Shown here: positions 6,273-15,955 of the stretch, in pieces
How positions within the stretch are numbered: position 1 is the first letter of the stretch
Layout of the letters: each line of letters opens with the position of its first letter
DNA from: Flavobacterium sp.
GTDB lineage: Bacteria > Bacteroidota > Bacteroidia > Flavobacteriales > Flavobacteriaceae
Assembly: GCF_025352015.1 (NCBI RefSeq)
Contig: NZ_JANXUG010000010.1
Coordinates: 1-64,000 of the forward strand
DNA: 64,000 bases
Direction of reading: 5' to 3'
Made by a program: the position numbers and the translations under genes
The notes under the pieces: model-generated
Databases searched by the model: none
Told to the model about the DNA's origin: nothing
What the model saw: the letters and a program-made list of their open reading frames with translations, nothing else

Positions 6273-9200
6273 ATGCAAAAACCAGCTTTCTCCATCTATG
6301 ACGCTTCGGCAGGTTCGGGGAAAACCTATACATTAGTAAAAGAATATTTAAAAATTATTTTTTTATCAAAAAAGCCCGATGCGTATCGCAATATTCTAGC
6401 TATTACGTTTACAAACAAAGCGGTGCATGAGATGAAAAGTCGTGTTGTGGAAAGTTTGTCTGAATTTTCGAAGAGTAGTCCCAGCGAAAAAGCAATGCAG
6501 TTAATGCTTGATATTCAAATAGAAACCGGATTAAGTTTGAACACTATTGGTGAGAAAGCCAAAAGTATTATTAAGAATTTGATTCACAATTATGCCGCTT
6601 TTGACATTTCCACCATTGATAAATTCACTTACAAAGTGATACGTGCTTTTGCACATGACTTGAATTTGCCCATTACTTTTGAAGTTTCGCTCGACACCGA
6701 AAACTTATTGACCGAAGCCGTAGATGCCATCATTGCTGAAGCTGGAAACGATGAACAACTCACCAAGTTGTTGGTAGATTTTACAATGGAGAAAACAGAC
6801 GATGACAAATCGTGGGATGTTTCGCTTGATATTATGGAAACAGGAAGAATGATTTTAAACGAAAACAATCGTGAAGAAATAACCCATTTTCAAAACAAAA
6901 AAATACAAGACTTTATACAAATCAAAGACAAACTAAAAAAACTTTGTGAGGATTTGAAGCCCGAAAGTTGTGGTTTAGCAAATAACGCTTTGAAACTCAT
7001 TCAGGATAAAGGCATTGATGAAAAATCATTTTCGGCTGGACATTTTCCTAATCACTTGAGAAACTTCGCAAATGGAAAATTCAATCCAAAAAATAAGACT
7101 TATCATGTTTTTGAAGATATTAAAATAAACAAGACCTCGTTTGATAAAGAAAGTATTGAAAAGCTGATTCCTGAATTATTAATTATTTTAGAATCTGTTT
7201 ATAAAATTCATCAAAAAATAAATTTTTATGAGGCTTTTTTAAAAAATATCACGCCCCTTTCTTTGCTTAATACTGTCAGCAACGAATTGATTAAAATTCA
7301 GAAAGAACAAGGAATTTTGTCTATTTCAGAGTTTAATAAATTGATATTCGACCAAATTCAAAATCAGCCTGCGCCATTTATTTACGAGCGATTGGGTGAA
7401 AAATACAAACATTTCTTTATTGACGAATTTCAGGACACATCAGAAATGCAATGGCAGAATCTGATTCCGTTGATTGACAATTCACTTTCAAGCGAAGATT
7501 TGTTAGGTGAACAAGGTTCGCTTATGATTGTTGGCGATCCCAAACAGTCTATTTACGGTTGGCGCGGCGGCAAAGCAGAACAATTTATTGCCTTGAGCAA
7601 AGACAAAAATCCGTTTAATAATCCGGATAAAAAACTGTTTTCGTTAGATACTAATTGGAGAAGTTATTCTGAAATAATTGCATTTAATAATGCGTTATTT
7701 GGCTTTTTATCTACAGAATTTTTGAATGAAGATTATAAAGATTTGTACAAAAATCACAGTCATCAACTAGAAAACAATCAAAAAGGAGGTTATGTCAACA
7801 TCTCTTTTATTGCAAAAGGGGGTAAAATAGAGTTTGCCACCGAAACTTCAAACGAAGAAAATCTGACCAAAGAGGAATTTTTTCTTGAAACAACCTTAAA
7901 AACTATTCAAAAAATAAAGCAAATCGGATTTAAGAACACAGACATTGTAATCTTAACCCGAAAAAAAGCACAGGGAATAAAAGTTGCCAATTATTTAACG
8001 CAAAACGAAATCCCAATTTTATCTTCAGAAAGCTTGTTGCTGGGTGCCTCGTCAGAAGTACAATGCATTATTGCTATTTTAAGCTATCTAAAAAAAAATA
8101 ATGACCTCCAATCGAAAGCAAATTACTTGTATTACATAGCTTTACAACAAGATAAACTTGCAATTCACGATTTTATTGCAGCGGGAATGAAGCACAGTAA
8201 TGAAGTAGATTTTCAAATTTGGTTAACGCACTATGACATCGATTTTTCTTTTGACAACATACGACGAAAGTCTTTGTATGAAGCTACAGAAATTATTATT
8301 TCAAAGATTATTCCAGTAAAAAAACGAAATGCTTACGTACAGTTTTTTTTGGATTTGGTGCTCGAACACGATTTGAAAAAGCAAGCAGGAATTGCTGATT
8401 TTCTCTATTATTGGGATAACAATTCAGAAAAATTAAGCATTCCATCGCCGGAAGGTAATGATGCCGTTCGGATTATGACCATTCACAAATCAAAAGGATT
8501 AGAGTTTCAAGTCGTGATTTTCCCTTTTGCTGATGAAAATTATAGCCGTGAACCTAGAGAAAAAATTTGGCTTGACGCCGATGAAGAACAATTTGGTTTA
8601 CCCAAAGTTTTGGTCGATAAAAACAGTAATGTTTCAAATTATGGCACAGACGCTACATTGGTTTACAATCAAAAAAAACAGGAGGAATTGCTCGACGACA
8701 TCAATGTATTGTATGTTGCTTTAACTCGTGCCAAAGAACAATTGTACATTATTTCAGCAATGCAAACACAAAATAAAGAAAAACAATACCCAAACAATAT
8801 GGCGTCGTTTTTCATTAAGTTTCTTGAAGCCGAAGGAAATTTTAATGAAGCTAAATTGGAGTATAGGTTTGGCACGCCCGAAAAATTATCGGAAACCAAA
8901 GAAATAATTGACGAAACCGAAACTATTCCGCAGCTAGTGACAGTATTAAATCCTAATAAAATCAAAATTGCGCAACGAGAAAGCTTAATGTGGAATACCA
9001 AACAGCAAAAAGCAATTGAGTATGGCAACATTATCCATGAAATTTTATCCTTCATCAAAACCAAAGATGATATAGATTTGGCACTCATAAAAGCAATAGA
9101 AAACGGATTGATTATAACCAGTCAAAAGGAAGAAGTAAAAAAAACGATCCAAGAAATTATTCATCATGATGCGTTGGAATCATTTTTCTCGACGGAACAT

Positions 9201-9437
9201 AAAATTTTAAACGAAAAAACCATAATTCAAAAAGCAGGGACTATTGTTAAACCTGACAGAATGGTGCTTACCAACAATAATGAGGTTTATTTATTAGATT
9301 ATAAAACAGGTTCACACCTATCAAAACATACACAGCAAATAGAAAACTATCAAAATGCTATAGAAAAAATGGGCTTTAAGGTGACTAAAAAAGTGTTGGT
9401 TTACATTGGGGGGACTATCAAAGTGGTAAATTTGTAA
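6273..9437 (+). CDS. addA: UvrD-family helicase/exonuclease, AddA-like
   Basis: A 1054-residue fused helicase-nuclease, the AddA subunit type that processes DNA double-strand breaks for RecA loading. The N-terminus carries the Walker A motif ASAGSGKT (Lys17), Walker B is FIDEFQDTS (Asp384-Glu385), and GDPKQSIYGWRGG and VRIMTIHKSKGLEF are further superfamily 1 motifs; LYVALTRAKEQLYI is motif VI. The C-terminal RecB-like nuclease has Asp995 (KPDRM) and Asp1009-Tyr-Lys1011 (LLDYKTG) with a preceding His (GNIIHEI). The partner AddB-like gene is at 12227, separated by kbl and a porin gene, rather than adjacent. The role in recombination repair is family knowledge. Confidence 0.9.
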   Translation: MQKPAFSIYDASAGSGKTYTLVKEYLKIIFLSKKPDAYRNILAITFTNKAVHEMKSRVVESLSEFSKSSPSEKAMQLMLDIQIETGLSLNTIGEKAKSIIKNLIHNYAAFDISTIDKFTYKVIRAFAHDLNLPITFEVSLDTENLLTEAVDAIIAEAGNDEQLTKLLVDFTMEKTDDDKSWDVSLDIMETGRMILNENNREEITHFQNKKIQDFIQIKDKLKKLCEDLKPESCGLANNALKLIQDKGIDEKSFSAGHFPNHLRNFANGKFNPKNKTYHVFEDIKINKTSFDKESIEKLIPELLIILESVYKIHQKINFYEAFLKNITPLSLLNTVSNELIKIQKEQGILSISEFNKLIFDQIQNQPAPFIYERLGEKYKHFFIDEFQDTSEMQWQNLIPLIDNSLSSEDLLGEQGSLMIVGDPKQSIYGWRGGKAEQFIALSKDKNPFNNPDKKLFSLDTNWRSYSEIIAFNNALFGFLSTEFLNEDYKDLYKNHSHQLENNQKGGYVNISFIAKGGKIEFATETSNEENLTKEEFFLETTLKTIQKIKQIGFKNTDIVILTRKKAQGIKVANYLTQNEIPILSSESLLLGASSEVQCIIAILSYLKKNNDLQSKANYLYYIALQQDKLAIHDFIAAGMKHSNEVDFQIWLTHYDIDFSFDNIRRKSLYEATEIIISKIIPVKKRNAYVQFFLDLVLEHDLKKQAGIADFLYYWDNNSEKLSIPSPEGNDAVRIMTIHKSKGLEFQVVIFPFADENYSREPREKIWLDADEEQFGLPKVLVDKNSNVSNYGTDATLVYNQKKQEELLDDINVLYVALTRAKEQLYIISAMQTQNKEKQYPNNMASFFIKFLEAEGNFNEAKLEYRFGTPEKLSETKEIIDETETIPQLVTVLNPNKIKIAQRESLMWNTKQQKAIEYGNIIHEILSFIKTKDDIDLALIKAIENGLIITSQKEEVKKTIQEIIHHDALESFFSTEHKILNEKTIIQKAGTIVKPDRMVLTNNNEVYLLDYKTGSHLSKHTQQIENYQNAIEKMGFKVTKKVLVYIGGTIKVVNL

Positions 9438-9486
9438 AATCTCAATTTTAAACTAAAAATAAACCAATTAAATTACAAATAAAATC

Positions 9487-10677
9487 ATGTACGGAAAAAT
9501 TCAAGCACACTTACAAAACGAATTAGATACCATCGAACAAAACGGGATTTTCAAGAAAGAGCGGGTCATCACTTCACCGCAAGACGCAGAAATCATAGTG
9601 AACGGCGAAAAGGTTTTAAATTTTTGTGCCAATAATTATTTGGGATTATCATCCCATCCCGAAGTGGTTCAGGCAGCAAAAGATGCCCTAGATTCTCATG
9701 GTTTCGGAATGTCATCTGTGCGTTTCATCTGTGGAACACAAGATATTCACAAAACGTTGGAAAAAAAGATAGCCGATTTCTACGGCACCGAAGACACCAT
9801 ATTATATGCTGCCGCTTTTGATGCTAATGGAGGAGTTTTCGAACCATTGCTAGGGGAAGAAGATTGTATTATTTCCGATAGTTTGAACCATGCCTCAATT
9901 ATAGACGGCATTCGACTATGTAAAGCAGCGCGGTATCGCTATGAAAATTCCAACATGGAAGATTTGGAAACTCAATTAAAAAAAGCCGTTGAAGCCAAAC
10001 ATCGATTTAAACTTATTGTTACCGATGGTGTTTTCTCAATGGACGGATTGGTGGCACCATTAGATAAAATTTGTGATTTGGCCGATAAATATGAAGCATT
10101 AGTAATGGTAGACGAATGTCATGCTGCAGGATTTATAGGCGCCACAGGAAAAGGAACTTTAGAAGCCAAAGGGGTAATGGGAAGAGTAGACATCATCACA
10201 GGAACGTTAGGAAAAGCGCTTGGCGGAGCCATGGGCGGTTACACGACTGCAAAAAAAGAAGTGATTGAAATTTTGCGTCAACGCTCGCGACCTTATTTGT
10301 TTTCAAACTCATTGGCTCCAGCCATTGTGGGAGCATCTATAAAAGTTTTCGAATTATTAGAAAAAGACACCACACTTCGTGATAAGTTAGAATGGAATAC
10401 CAATTACTTTAAAAATGGTATAAAAAAAGCGGGTTTAAACATTATAGATGGAGACTCAGCAATCGTTCCCGTAATGCTATATGATGCCAAATTATCACAA
10501 ATAATGGCAGATGAGTTATTGAAAAAAGGAATTTATGTCATCGGATTCTTTTTTCCTGTAGTCCCTAAAGAAAAAGCCAGAATAAGGGTGCAATTGTCAG
10601 CAGCACACACAAAAGAGCACCTTGATAAGGCAATTTTAGCCTTTACTGAAGTTGCAAAAGCACTTAATGTCATCTAA
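9487..10677 (+). CDS. kbl: Glycine C-acetyltransferase (2-amino-3-ketobutyrate CoA ligase)
   Basis: A 396-residue PLP enzyme of the alpha-oxoamine synthase family. It interconverts 2-amino-3-oxobutyrate plus CoA with glycine plus acetyl-CoA, the second step of threonine breakdown. Visible features are the substrate region [13 protein letters not shown], the PLP-binding Asp/His segment [13 protein letters not shown] and the Schiff-base lysine in [13 protein letters not shown]. Length and the N-terminus agree with Kbl rather than with BioF or HemA. The partner threonine dehydrogenase is not in this window. It stands between the two addAB subunit genes, 49 bases after addA. Confidence 0.95.
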   Translation: MYGKIQAHLQNELDTIEQNGIFKKERVITSPQDAEIIVNGEKVLNFCANNYLGLSSHPEVVQAAKDALDSHGFGMSSVRFICGTQDIHKTLEKKIADFYGTEDTILYAAAFDANGGVFEPLLGEEDCIISDSLNHASIIDGIRLCKAARYRYENSNMEDLETQLKKAVEAKHRFKLIVTDGVFSMDGLVAPLDKICDLADKYEALVMVDECHAAGFIGATGKGTLEAKGVMGRVDIITGTLGKALGGAMGGYTTAKKEVIEILRQRSRPYLFSNSLAPAIVGASIKVFELLEKDTTLRDKLEWNTNYFKNGIKKAGLNIIDGDSAIVPVMLYDAKLSQIMADELLKKGIYVIGFFFPVVPKEKARIRVQLSAAHTKEHLDKAILAFTEVAKALNVI

Positions 10678-10702
10678 TTAACTATATTTTAACAATAACA
10701 TT

Positions 10703-10732
10703 TTGATATTATAGTAATAGGTATTACTTTTG
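10703..10732 (+). promoter_or_regulatory. Promoter of the OmpA-like gene
   Basis: TTG at 10703-10705, 19-base spacer, TACTTTTG at 10725-10732: a full match to the Bacteroidota consensus. It overlaps the first codons of the longest frame, so translation must start downstream at 10769. Confidence 0.75.
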
Positions 10733-10768
10733 CCCATTATAACCATTTATAATCTAATCAAATTTAGT

Positions 10769-12163
10769 ATGAAACATCTTAACAAATTATTCGTTGCTTT
10801 GGTAATGTTAGCTGGATTCAGCTCTCAAGCCCAAGACAGCAACAACCCTTGGGCGATTTCGTTTGGGGCAAACGCAGTAGATACAAGAATAAGCGCTGCT
10901 TCTAAATTAGAAGATCAATTATCACAGTATTTTAATGCAAAAGACAATTGGAACATCCTTCCATCTGTTTCTTATTTAAACGTATCTAAATACGTAGGAA
11001 GTAATTTTTCTTTCGGAGTTACAGGATCGATTAACAAAATTTCGAGGTATGTATTGCCAAGAGTTGGTCAAGGTCCATATACTGTTGTAAATCCAGGTGA
11101 TAAAAACTATTATGCTGCTGATGCTGTTATTAATTACAGCTTAATGAGCTTAATCAAATCCAAAACAATTGATCCTTCTATACATATCGGTGGAGGTTAT
11201 ACTTGGATTGGGGATGATTTACACGCAGGAACATTAAACGGAGGTTTAGGATTAACGTATTGGTTTACAGAAACAGTAGGTTTATCTGTTCGTTCTACTT
11301 ACAAACAATCTTTTGAGGACGTTCGTGCAGACATGCCATCACACATGCAGCATTTTGCAGGTCTTACATTCAAATTTGGCGGTTCTGACAGAGATGGTGA
11401 CGGGATTTATGATAAAGATGACGCTTGCCCAGACAATGCTGGTCCAAAAGCAACAAATGGTTGTCCAGATACAGATGGCGATGGTGTACTTGATAAAGAT
11501 GATCTTTGCCCAGACGTTGCAGGTTTAGTTGAATTTCAAGGTTGCCCAGATACTGATGGCGATGGTGTTGCAGATAAAGATGATGCGTGTCCAGATGTTG
11601 CTGGTTTAAAATCTTTAGCAGGTTGTCCAGATACCGACGGTGATGGTATAACAGACAAAGCAGACAAATGTCCAGATGTTAAAGGACCAAAAGAAAATGC
11701 AGGATGTCCTTGGCCAGATAGAGATGGCGATGGTGTTCTTGACAAAGATGATAAATGTCCAGATGTAAAAGGAACAGTAGCTAATAACGGTTGTCCAGAA
11801 GTATCTGATGAGGTTGTTAAAAAATTGAATGATTATGCAAAAACTATATTGTTTGACACAGCAAAATCAACTTTCCAACAGCAAACTTATCCTGTTTTAC
11901 AGGCTATGACAGCTATCTTGAAAGAATATCCATCATCAAACTTCTCGTTAGAAGGTCATACAGATAGTGATGGTAAAGACGCTGCTAACCAAAAATTATC
12001 AGAAGATAGAGCAGGAGCCGTTAAAAACTATTTTATTGAAAATGGTATTGCTGCTTCAAGATTAGTTTCTGTAGGTTTTGGTGAATCTAAACCAATAGAT
12101 ACTAATAAAACCAAAGCTGGTAAAGCTAACAACAGAAGAGTAGAAGTAAAATTAATAAAATAA
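10769..12163 (+). CDS. OmpA-family outer membrane protein with thrombospondin type 3 repeats
   Basis: 464 residues from the ATG at 10769, which gives a clean signal peptide ([22 protein letters not shown]). A beta-barrel of about 190 residues follows, ending LTFKFGG. Next come five calcium-binding type 3 repeats of the form DxDGDGxxDxxDxCPD (roughly residues 208-345), and a C-terminal OmpA domain that binds peptidoglycan (LEGHTDSDG ... [13 protein letters not shown] ... NRRVEVKL). It anchors the outer membrane to the cell wall and is probably abundant, in line with the strong promoter just upstream. A terminator follows at 12181-12222. Confidence 0.93.
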   Translation: MKHLNKLFVALVMLAGFSSQAQDSNNPWAISFGANAVDTRISAASKLEDQLSQYFNAKDNWNILPSVSYLNVSKYVGSNFSFGVTGSINKISRYVLPRVGQGPYTVVNPGDKNYYAADAVINYSLMSLIKSKTIDPSIHIGGGYTWIGDDLHAGTLNGGLGLTYWFTETVGLSVRSTYKQSFEDVRADMPSHMQHFAGLTFKFGGSDRDGDGIYDKDDACPDNAGPKATNGCPDTDGDGVLDKDDLCPDVAGLVEFQGCPDTDGDGVADKDDACPDVAGLKSLAGCPDTDGDGITDKADKCPDVKGPKENAGCPWPDRDGDGVLDKDDKCPDVKGTVANNGCPEVSDEVVKKLNDYAKTILFDTAKSTFQQQTYPVLQAMTAILKEYPSSNFSLEGHTDSDGKDAANQKLSEDRAGAVKNYFIENGIAASRLVSVGFGESKPIDTNKTKAGKANNRRVEVKLIK

Positions 12164-12180
12164 TTTCTTCAAAATATTTA

Positions 12181-12222
12181 AAAAAAAACGTCCTAATTTA
12201 TTGGGGCGTTTTTTTATTTTTA
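12181..12222 (+). terminator. Terminator of the OmpA-like gene
   Basis: AACGTCC pairs with GGGCGTT (one G-U) around a short AT-rich loop and is followed by seven T. It ends five bases before the addB start, so addB probably needs read-through or a promoter within this area. Confidence 0.75.
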
Positions 12223-12226
12223 TGCA

Positions 12227-14986
12227 ATGACAAAACCAACTTTTCTTTATCAATTAGCAGAAGAAATTCTGAAAAATCATGCTGATAATCTGTCAGAACT
12301 GGTCATTGTTTTGCCAAATAAAAGAGCTAAAGTTTTTTTGCTTGATGCATTAAAAACTGTAGTATCTAGCAATATTTTTGCACCCGAAATAATAAGCATT
12401 GAAGACTTTATCCAATCTGTTGCGGGAATTCGTTCTATAGATAGTGTAGAACTATTGTTTGAGTTTTACGAAGTGTATCTTTCTGTATCTGATAAAGACA
12501 AACAAGATTCATTTGAAAATTTTGCTAATTGGGCAAAAACCCTACTTCAAGATTTTAATGAAATAGATCGTTACTTATTAGAACCTGATAAAATCTTGAA
12601 ATATCTTGAAAATATAAAAGAACTTGAGCATTGGTCGGTCGATAGTAATAAAAAAACTGAATTAATAGAAAAGCATCTGCTATTTTGGAAAAAACTACCC
12701 AATTACTACCATTCTTTATACCAATATTTACTTAACAAAGGAATTGGTTACCAAGGTTTGATTTATCGCGAAGCAGTTAGAAACCTTAACCATTTTTTAG
12801 AAAGTAATACACATCAATTTGTTTTTGCAGGTTTCAATGCACTCAATAAAGCAGAAGAAAAAATTATTCAACAACTTTTATCCGTGGATGTAGCCAAAAT
12901 ATATTGGGACATCGACGAAACCTTACTGCAAGATTCTTTTCACGATGCTGGTTTATTTCAAAGAAAATACAAATCAGATTGGATTTATTATAAAACACAT
13001 CCGTATCAATGGATTGTCAACGATTTTGCTTTAGAAAAAAACATTCATGTAATTGCTACTTCAAAATCAATTGGACAAGCAAAAATTGCTGGTAATATTA
13101 TTGAAAAACATGTCGAACAAAACAACCCTAGTTTGCAAAATGTGGCGTTAGTTTTGGGCGAAGAAAATTTATTGTTACCCATTATACATTCGTTGCCCAA
13201 CACAGTGGAAGGATTAAATATTACGATGGGCTTTTCGAGTAAAAATAACCCAGCGCAATTGCTGATTGCCAAACTGTTCAAATTACATACTAACGCTTTG
13301 GCCCGAAATCCATCAAGCTATGTGATGTATTACAAAGATGTTTTAGATGTTTTGACGCATCCGTTGATTGAGCCTTATGTGAATGCAAATGGGCTTGTGA
13401 ACAGAATCAATAAAAATAATTTTACTTTTATTCCTCACAAAAAACTAGAAGAACTTCAGTCAGAAGGTAGTGAATTGTTTCAATTATTGTTTCAAAAATG
13501 GGATAAAAGTTCGGTTGAAATTCTACAAAATATATCTCAAATTCTTATTAAAATCAAAAACAATTTGAGTTATGAAAATGAGGAAGAAAAAATAACTAAA
13601 GCCTTTGTGTATTCGATATTTAAAGTCATTAATAAGATGATTTCCTATTTCTCGGAACATCATAATATTGACGATGTTAAAACTCTTCAAGCCATTTATA
13701 AACAAGTAATTGAGGTTGCTGAAGTTTCGTTTGAAGGCGAACCTTTGAACGGATTGCAAATAATGGGTGTTTTAGAAAGTCGCGTTCTTGATTTTGAAAC
13801 TCTAATCATCACATCGGTTAATGAAGGCAAGTTTCCAGCTGGAAAAGCAACGAATTCTTTTATTCCTTATGATGTAAAAAAAGAATATGGGTTGCCTACA
13901 TTTAAAGAAAAAGACGCTATTTATACGTATCATTTTTATCATTTATTGCAGCGTGCAAAAACTATCTATTTAATTTATAATTCAGACAGTGAAGGTTTTG
14001 ATGCGGGCGAAAAAAGTAGGTTTATCACACAGCTAGAAGTAGAAAAACAACTTAAACACGCATTAACTTTTCAGTATTATAATCCAATTGTACCCAGCAT
14101 AGCACACCAACCTATTGTAATTCCCAAAACAGAAAATGTGTTAATTAGATTAAGAGAAATTGCCTCTAACGGATTTTCACCTTCTTCATTAACAACTTAT
14201 ATTAGAAACCCAATAAAGTTTTACTTTCAACGTGTGCTACGAATTTCAGAAACTGATGAGGTGGAGGAAAACATTGCAGCGAACACATTAGGAACTATAA
14301 TACATGGGGCTTTGGAAGAATTGTACAAACCATTTATCGGAAGACTTTTAACCGCTGTTGACATCAAAAGTTGTTTTACAATACTTGATACCGAAGTTTT
14401 AAACCAATTTAAAAAAGTATATAAAGAAGGAGAAATAAAAAAAGGGAGAAACTTATTGGCATTTGAAGTAGCCAAACGAAATGTGTTGAATTTTCTAAAA
14501 CTTGAACTAGAATCTTTAGAAAAGGGAGACTTCATTCAGATTATTGCTTTAGAACATAAATTGGAACGTATTTTTGAACATCCTAATTTGCCGATGCCCA
14601 TAAAAATTGCAGGAAATGTAGATAGAATAGAACTTCGCAACGGACGCATAAGAATCATTGATTATAAAACCGGTAAAGTAGATAAGAATAACATATCCTT
14701 AAAAAGTTGGATTGGTTTGACCGAAGACAACAAAAACGATAAAATAATTCAGGTTTTGGCGTATGCTTTTATGTATCAAGAACACGCAAAAGATAGAGAA
14801 ATTGAGGCTGGAATCATTTCGTTTAAGAATTTAAAGTCAGGATTTTTGCCGTTCAACTTTACACAAAACAAAGAAGTTACCGAAGTTATTACCCCAGAAA
14901 TAATGAGCAATTATTTGGAGCAGATGGTAATTTTATTGCAAAATATTTTTAATACAAACATTCCTTTTGAGGAAAAAATAAATTAG
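12227..14986 (+). CDS. addB: AddB-like PD-(D/E)XK nuclease subunit
   Basis: This 919-residue protein matches the Bacteroidota AddB type: an inactive helicase-like N-terminus (VIVLPNKRAKVFLLDAL), a middle part ending NSDSEGFDAGEKSRF, and a C-terminal RecB-like nuclease with the motif VDRIEL ... IIDYKTGK (Asp812, Lys814) and a preceding His (GTIIHGALEEL). With AddA it would resect broken DNA ends. The region that in Bacillus AddB carries cluster cysteines reads SSLTTYIRNPIKFYFQ here; the entire protein has one cysteine, so a four-cysteine Fe-S cluster is impossible. It is separated from addA by two unrelated genes. Confidence 0.85.
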   Translation: MTKPTFLYQLAEEILKNHADNLSELVIVLPNKRAKVFLLDALKTVVSSNIFAPEIISIEDFIQSVAGIRSIDSVELLFEFYEVYLSVSDKDKQDSFENFANWAKTLLQDFNEIDRYLLEPDKILKYLENIKELEHWSVDSNKKTELIEKHLLFWKKLPNYYHSLYQYLLNKGIGYQGLIYREAVRNLNHFLESNTHQFVFAGFNALNKAEEKIIQQLLSVDVAKIYWDIDETLLQDSFHDAGLFQRKYKSDWIYYKTHPYQWIVNDFALEKNIHVIATSKSIGQAKIAGNIIEKHVEQNNPSLQNVALVLGEENLLLPIIHSLPNTVEGLNITMGFSSKNNPAQLLIAKLFKLHTNALARNPSSYVMYYKDVLDVLTHPLIEPYVNANGLVNRINKNNFTFIPHKKLEELQSEGSELFQLLFQKWDKSSVEILQNISQILIKIKNNLSYENEEEKITKAFVYSIFKVINKMISYFSEHHNIDDVKTLQAIYKQVIEVAEVSFEGEPLNGLQIMGVLESRVLDFETLIITSVNEGKFPAGKATNSFIPYDVKKEYGLPTFKEKDAIYTYHFYHLLQRAKTIYLIYNSDSEGFDAGEKSRFITQLEVEKQLKHALTFQYYNPIVPSIAHQPIVIPKTENVLIRLREIASNGFSPSSLTTYIRNPIKFYFQRVLRISETDEVEENIAANTLGTIIHGALEELYKPFIGRLLTAVDIKSCFTILDTEVLNQFKKVYKEGEIKKGRNLLAFEVAKRNVLNFLKLELESLEKGDFIQIIALEHKLERIFEHPNLPMPIKIAGNVDRIELRNGRIRIIDYKTGKVDKNNISLKSWIGLTEDNKNDKIIQVLAYAFMYQEHAKDREIEAGIISFKNLKSGFLPFNFTQNKEVTEVITPEIMSNYLEQMVILLQNIFNTNIPFEEKIN

Positions 14987-15042
14987 AACACTATTTTACA
15001 GATAGTCACAGATGGTTTTGTGTTAATTTGTGAAATCTGTGT

Positions 15043-15828
15043 TTAAACCTCTTTCAAAAAATCAATCAATACATTCTTCAATTCCTTTTCGTTTTCAATG
15101 TGTGACATGTGACCCTCAGGAAATGTTGTGAGCGCTACTTTAGTGCCTTCAATTTGGTCGATGGTTTCTTCATAAAGCAAAACACTATCTTTTTTGCCCA
15201 AAACTACTAGTATAGGATAGGGTGCAAAATGCAACAATACTTCTCTATCTTTTCTGATTTTCATACCTTCGAGCGCGGCAATAATACCTTGAAGCGGTGT
15301 TTTAAGAGCTTGAAGTTTTACTTTTTCGATATCCTTTGCCAGTAGCTCTCTGTTATTTTCATTAAATAAATTTGCAATTGCCATCCGAACAAAGTTAGTA
15401 TAGTTTTGTTTTACTGCTATAATCGCTCGGTCACGGTTACTTTTTCGTTCCTCGCTGTCGGCTCGTGAGGTGGAGTTTATTAGCACCATTCCTTTTACAT
15501 ACTCTGGATACATTTCGGCGAAAGCCAATACCACATAACCGCCCATAGAATGGCCAATAAAAACAGCTCTTCGCACGCGCAGATGCGCTAAAACAGCATG
15601 AATAATATCGGCTTGATCTTCCATCACATGAACATATCCCAAACATTCGGTTTCGCCATGACCTAGTAAATCGATGGTAATCGCACGGTGTTTTTTGGAA
15701 ATTTCGGGAACAAAGGCTTTCCACATGGTTTGATTTTCCAAAAAACCATGCAGCAAAACCACCGCCGTTCCTTTACCTTCATCAGTATAAGAAATAATGG
15801 TGTTTTTATAAATAAGTTGCTGTGTCAT
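15043..15828 (-). CDS. Alpha/beta-fold hydrolase
   Basis: A 261-residue alpha/beta hydrolase. The oxyanion-hole segment is LLHGFLENQTMW, the nucleophile elbow is GHSMGG with Ser94, the acid is probably Asp214 (LGKKDS) and the catalytic histidine is His240 or His243 (EGHMSHIE). There is no signal peptide, so it acts in the cytoplasm. Such enzymes cleave esters or C-C bonds; the substrate is not evident. It follows the aminopeptidase P gene on the same strand, but a terminator (15882-15905) lies between, and a TATTTTTG box precedes its start. Confidence 0.9.
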   Translation of the reverse strand: MTQQLIYKNTIISYTDEGKGTAVVLLHGFLENQTMWKAFVPEISKKHRAITIDLLGHGETECLGYVHVMEDQADIIHAVLAHLRVRRAVFIGHSMGGYVVLAFAEMYPEYVKGMVLINSTSRADSEERKSNRDRAIIAVKQNYTNFVRMAIANLFNENNRELLAKDIEKVKLQALKTPLQGIIAALEGMKIRKDREVLLHFAPYPILVVLGKKDSVLLYEETIDQIEGTKVALTTFPEGHMSHIENEKELKNVLIDFLKEV

Positions 15829-15881
15829 TTATATTCAAAAATAGTATTTAACTTTGAATGAAGATATTTTTTTTAAATAAA

Positions 15882-15905
15882 ACGACCCACTTTCGTGAGC
15901 CGTCT
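15882..15905 (-). terminator. Terminator of the aminopeptidase P gene
   Basis: On the minus strand ACGGCTCAC and GTGGGTCGT pair with two G-U wobbles around a GAAA tetraloop, followed by TTTTATTT. It separates the aminopeptidase gene from the hydrolase gene. Confidence 0.7.
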
Positions 15906-15955
15906 ATTTTCTATATTCTATTCTCTTTTTTCTTTCCCTTACTTCTTTTATCTAA

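Noticed and set aside
14987..15042. Inverted ACAGAT/ATCTGT repeat as the addB terminator
   Set aside because: The stem is 7 bp with a loop of about 19 bases and lacks a T tract; it looks more like an intergenic repeat remnant.
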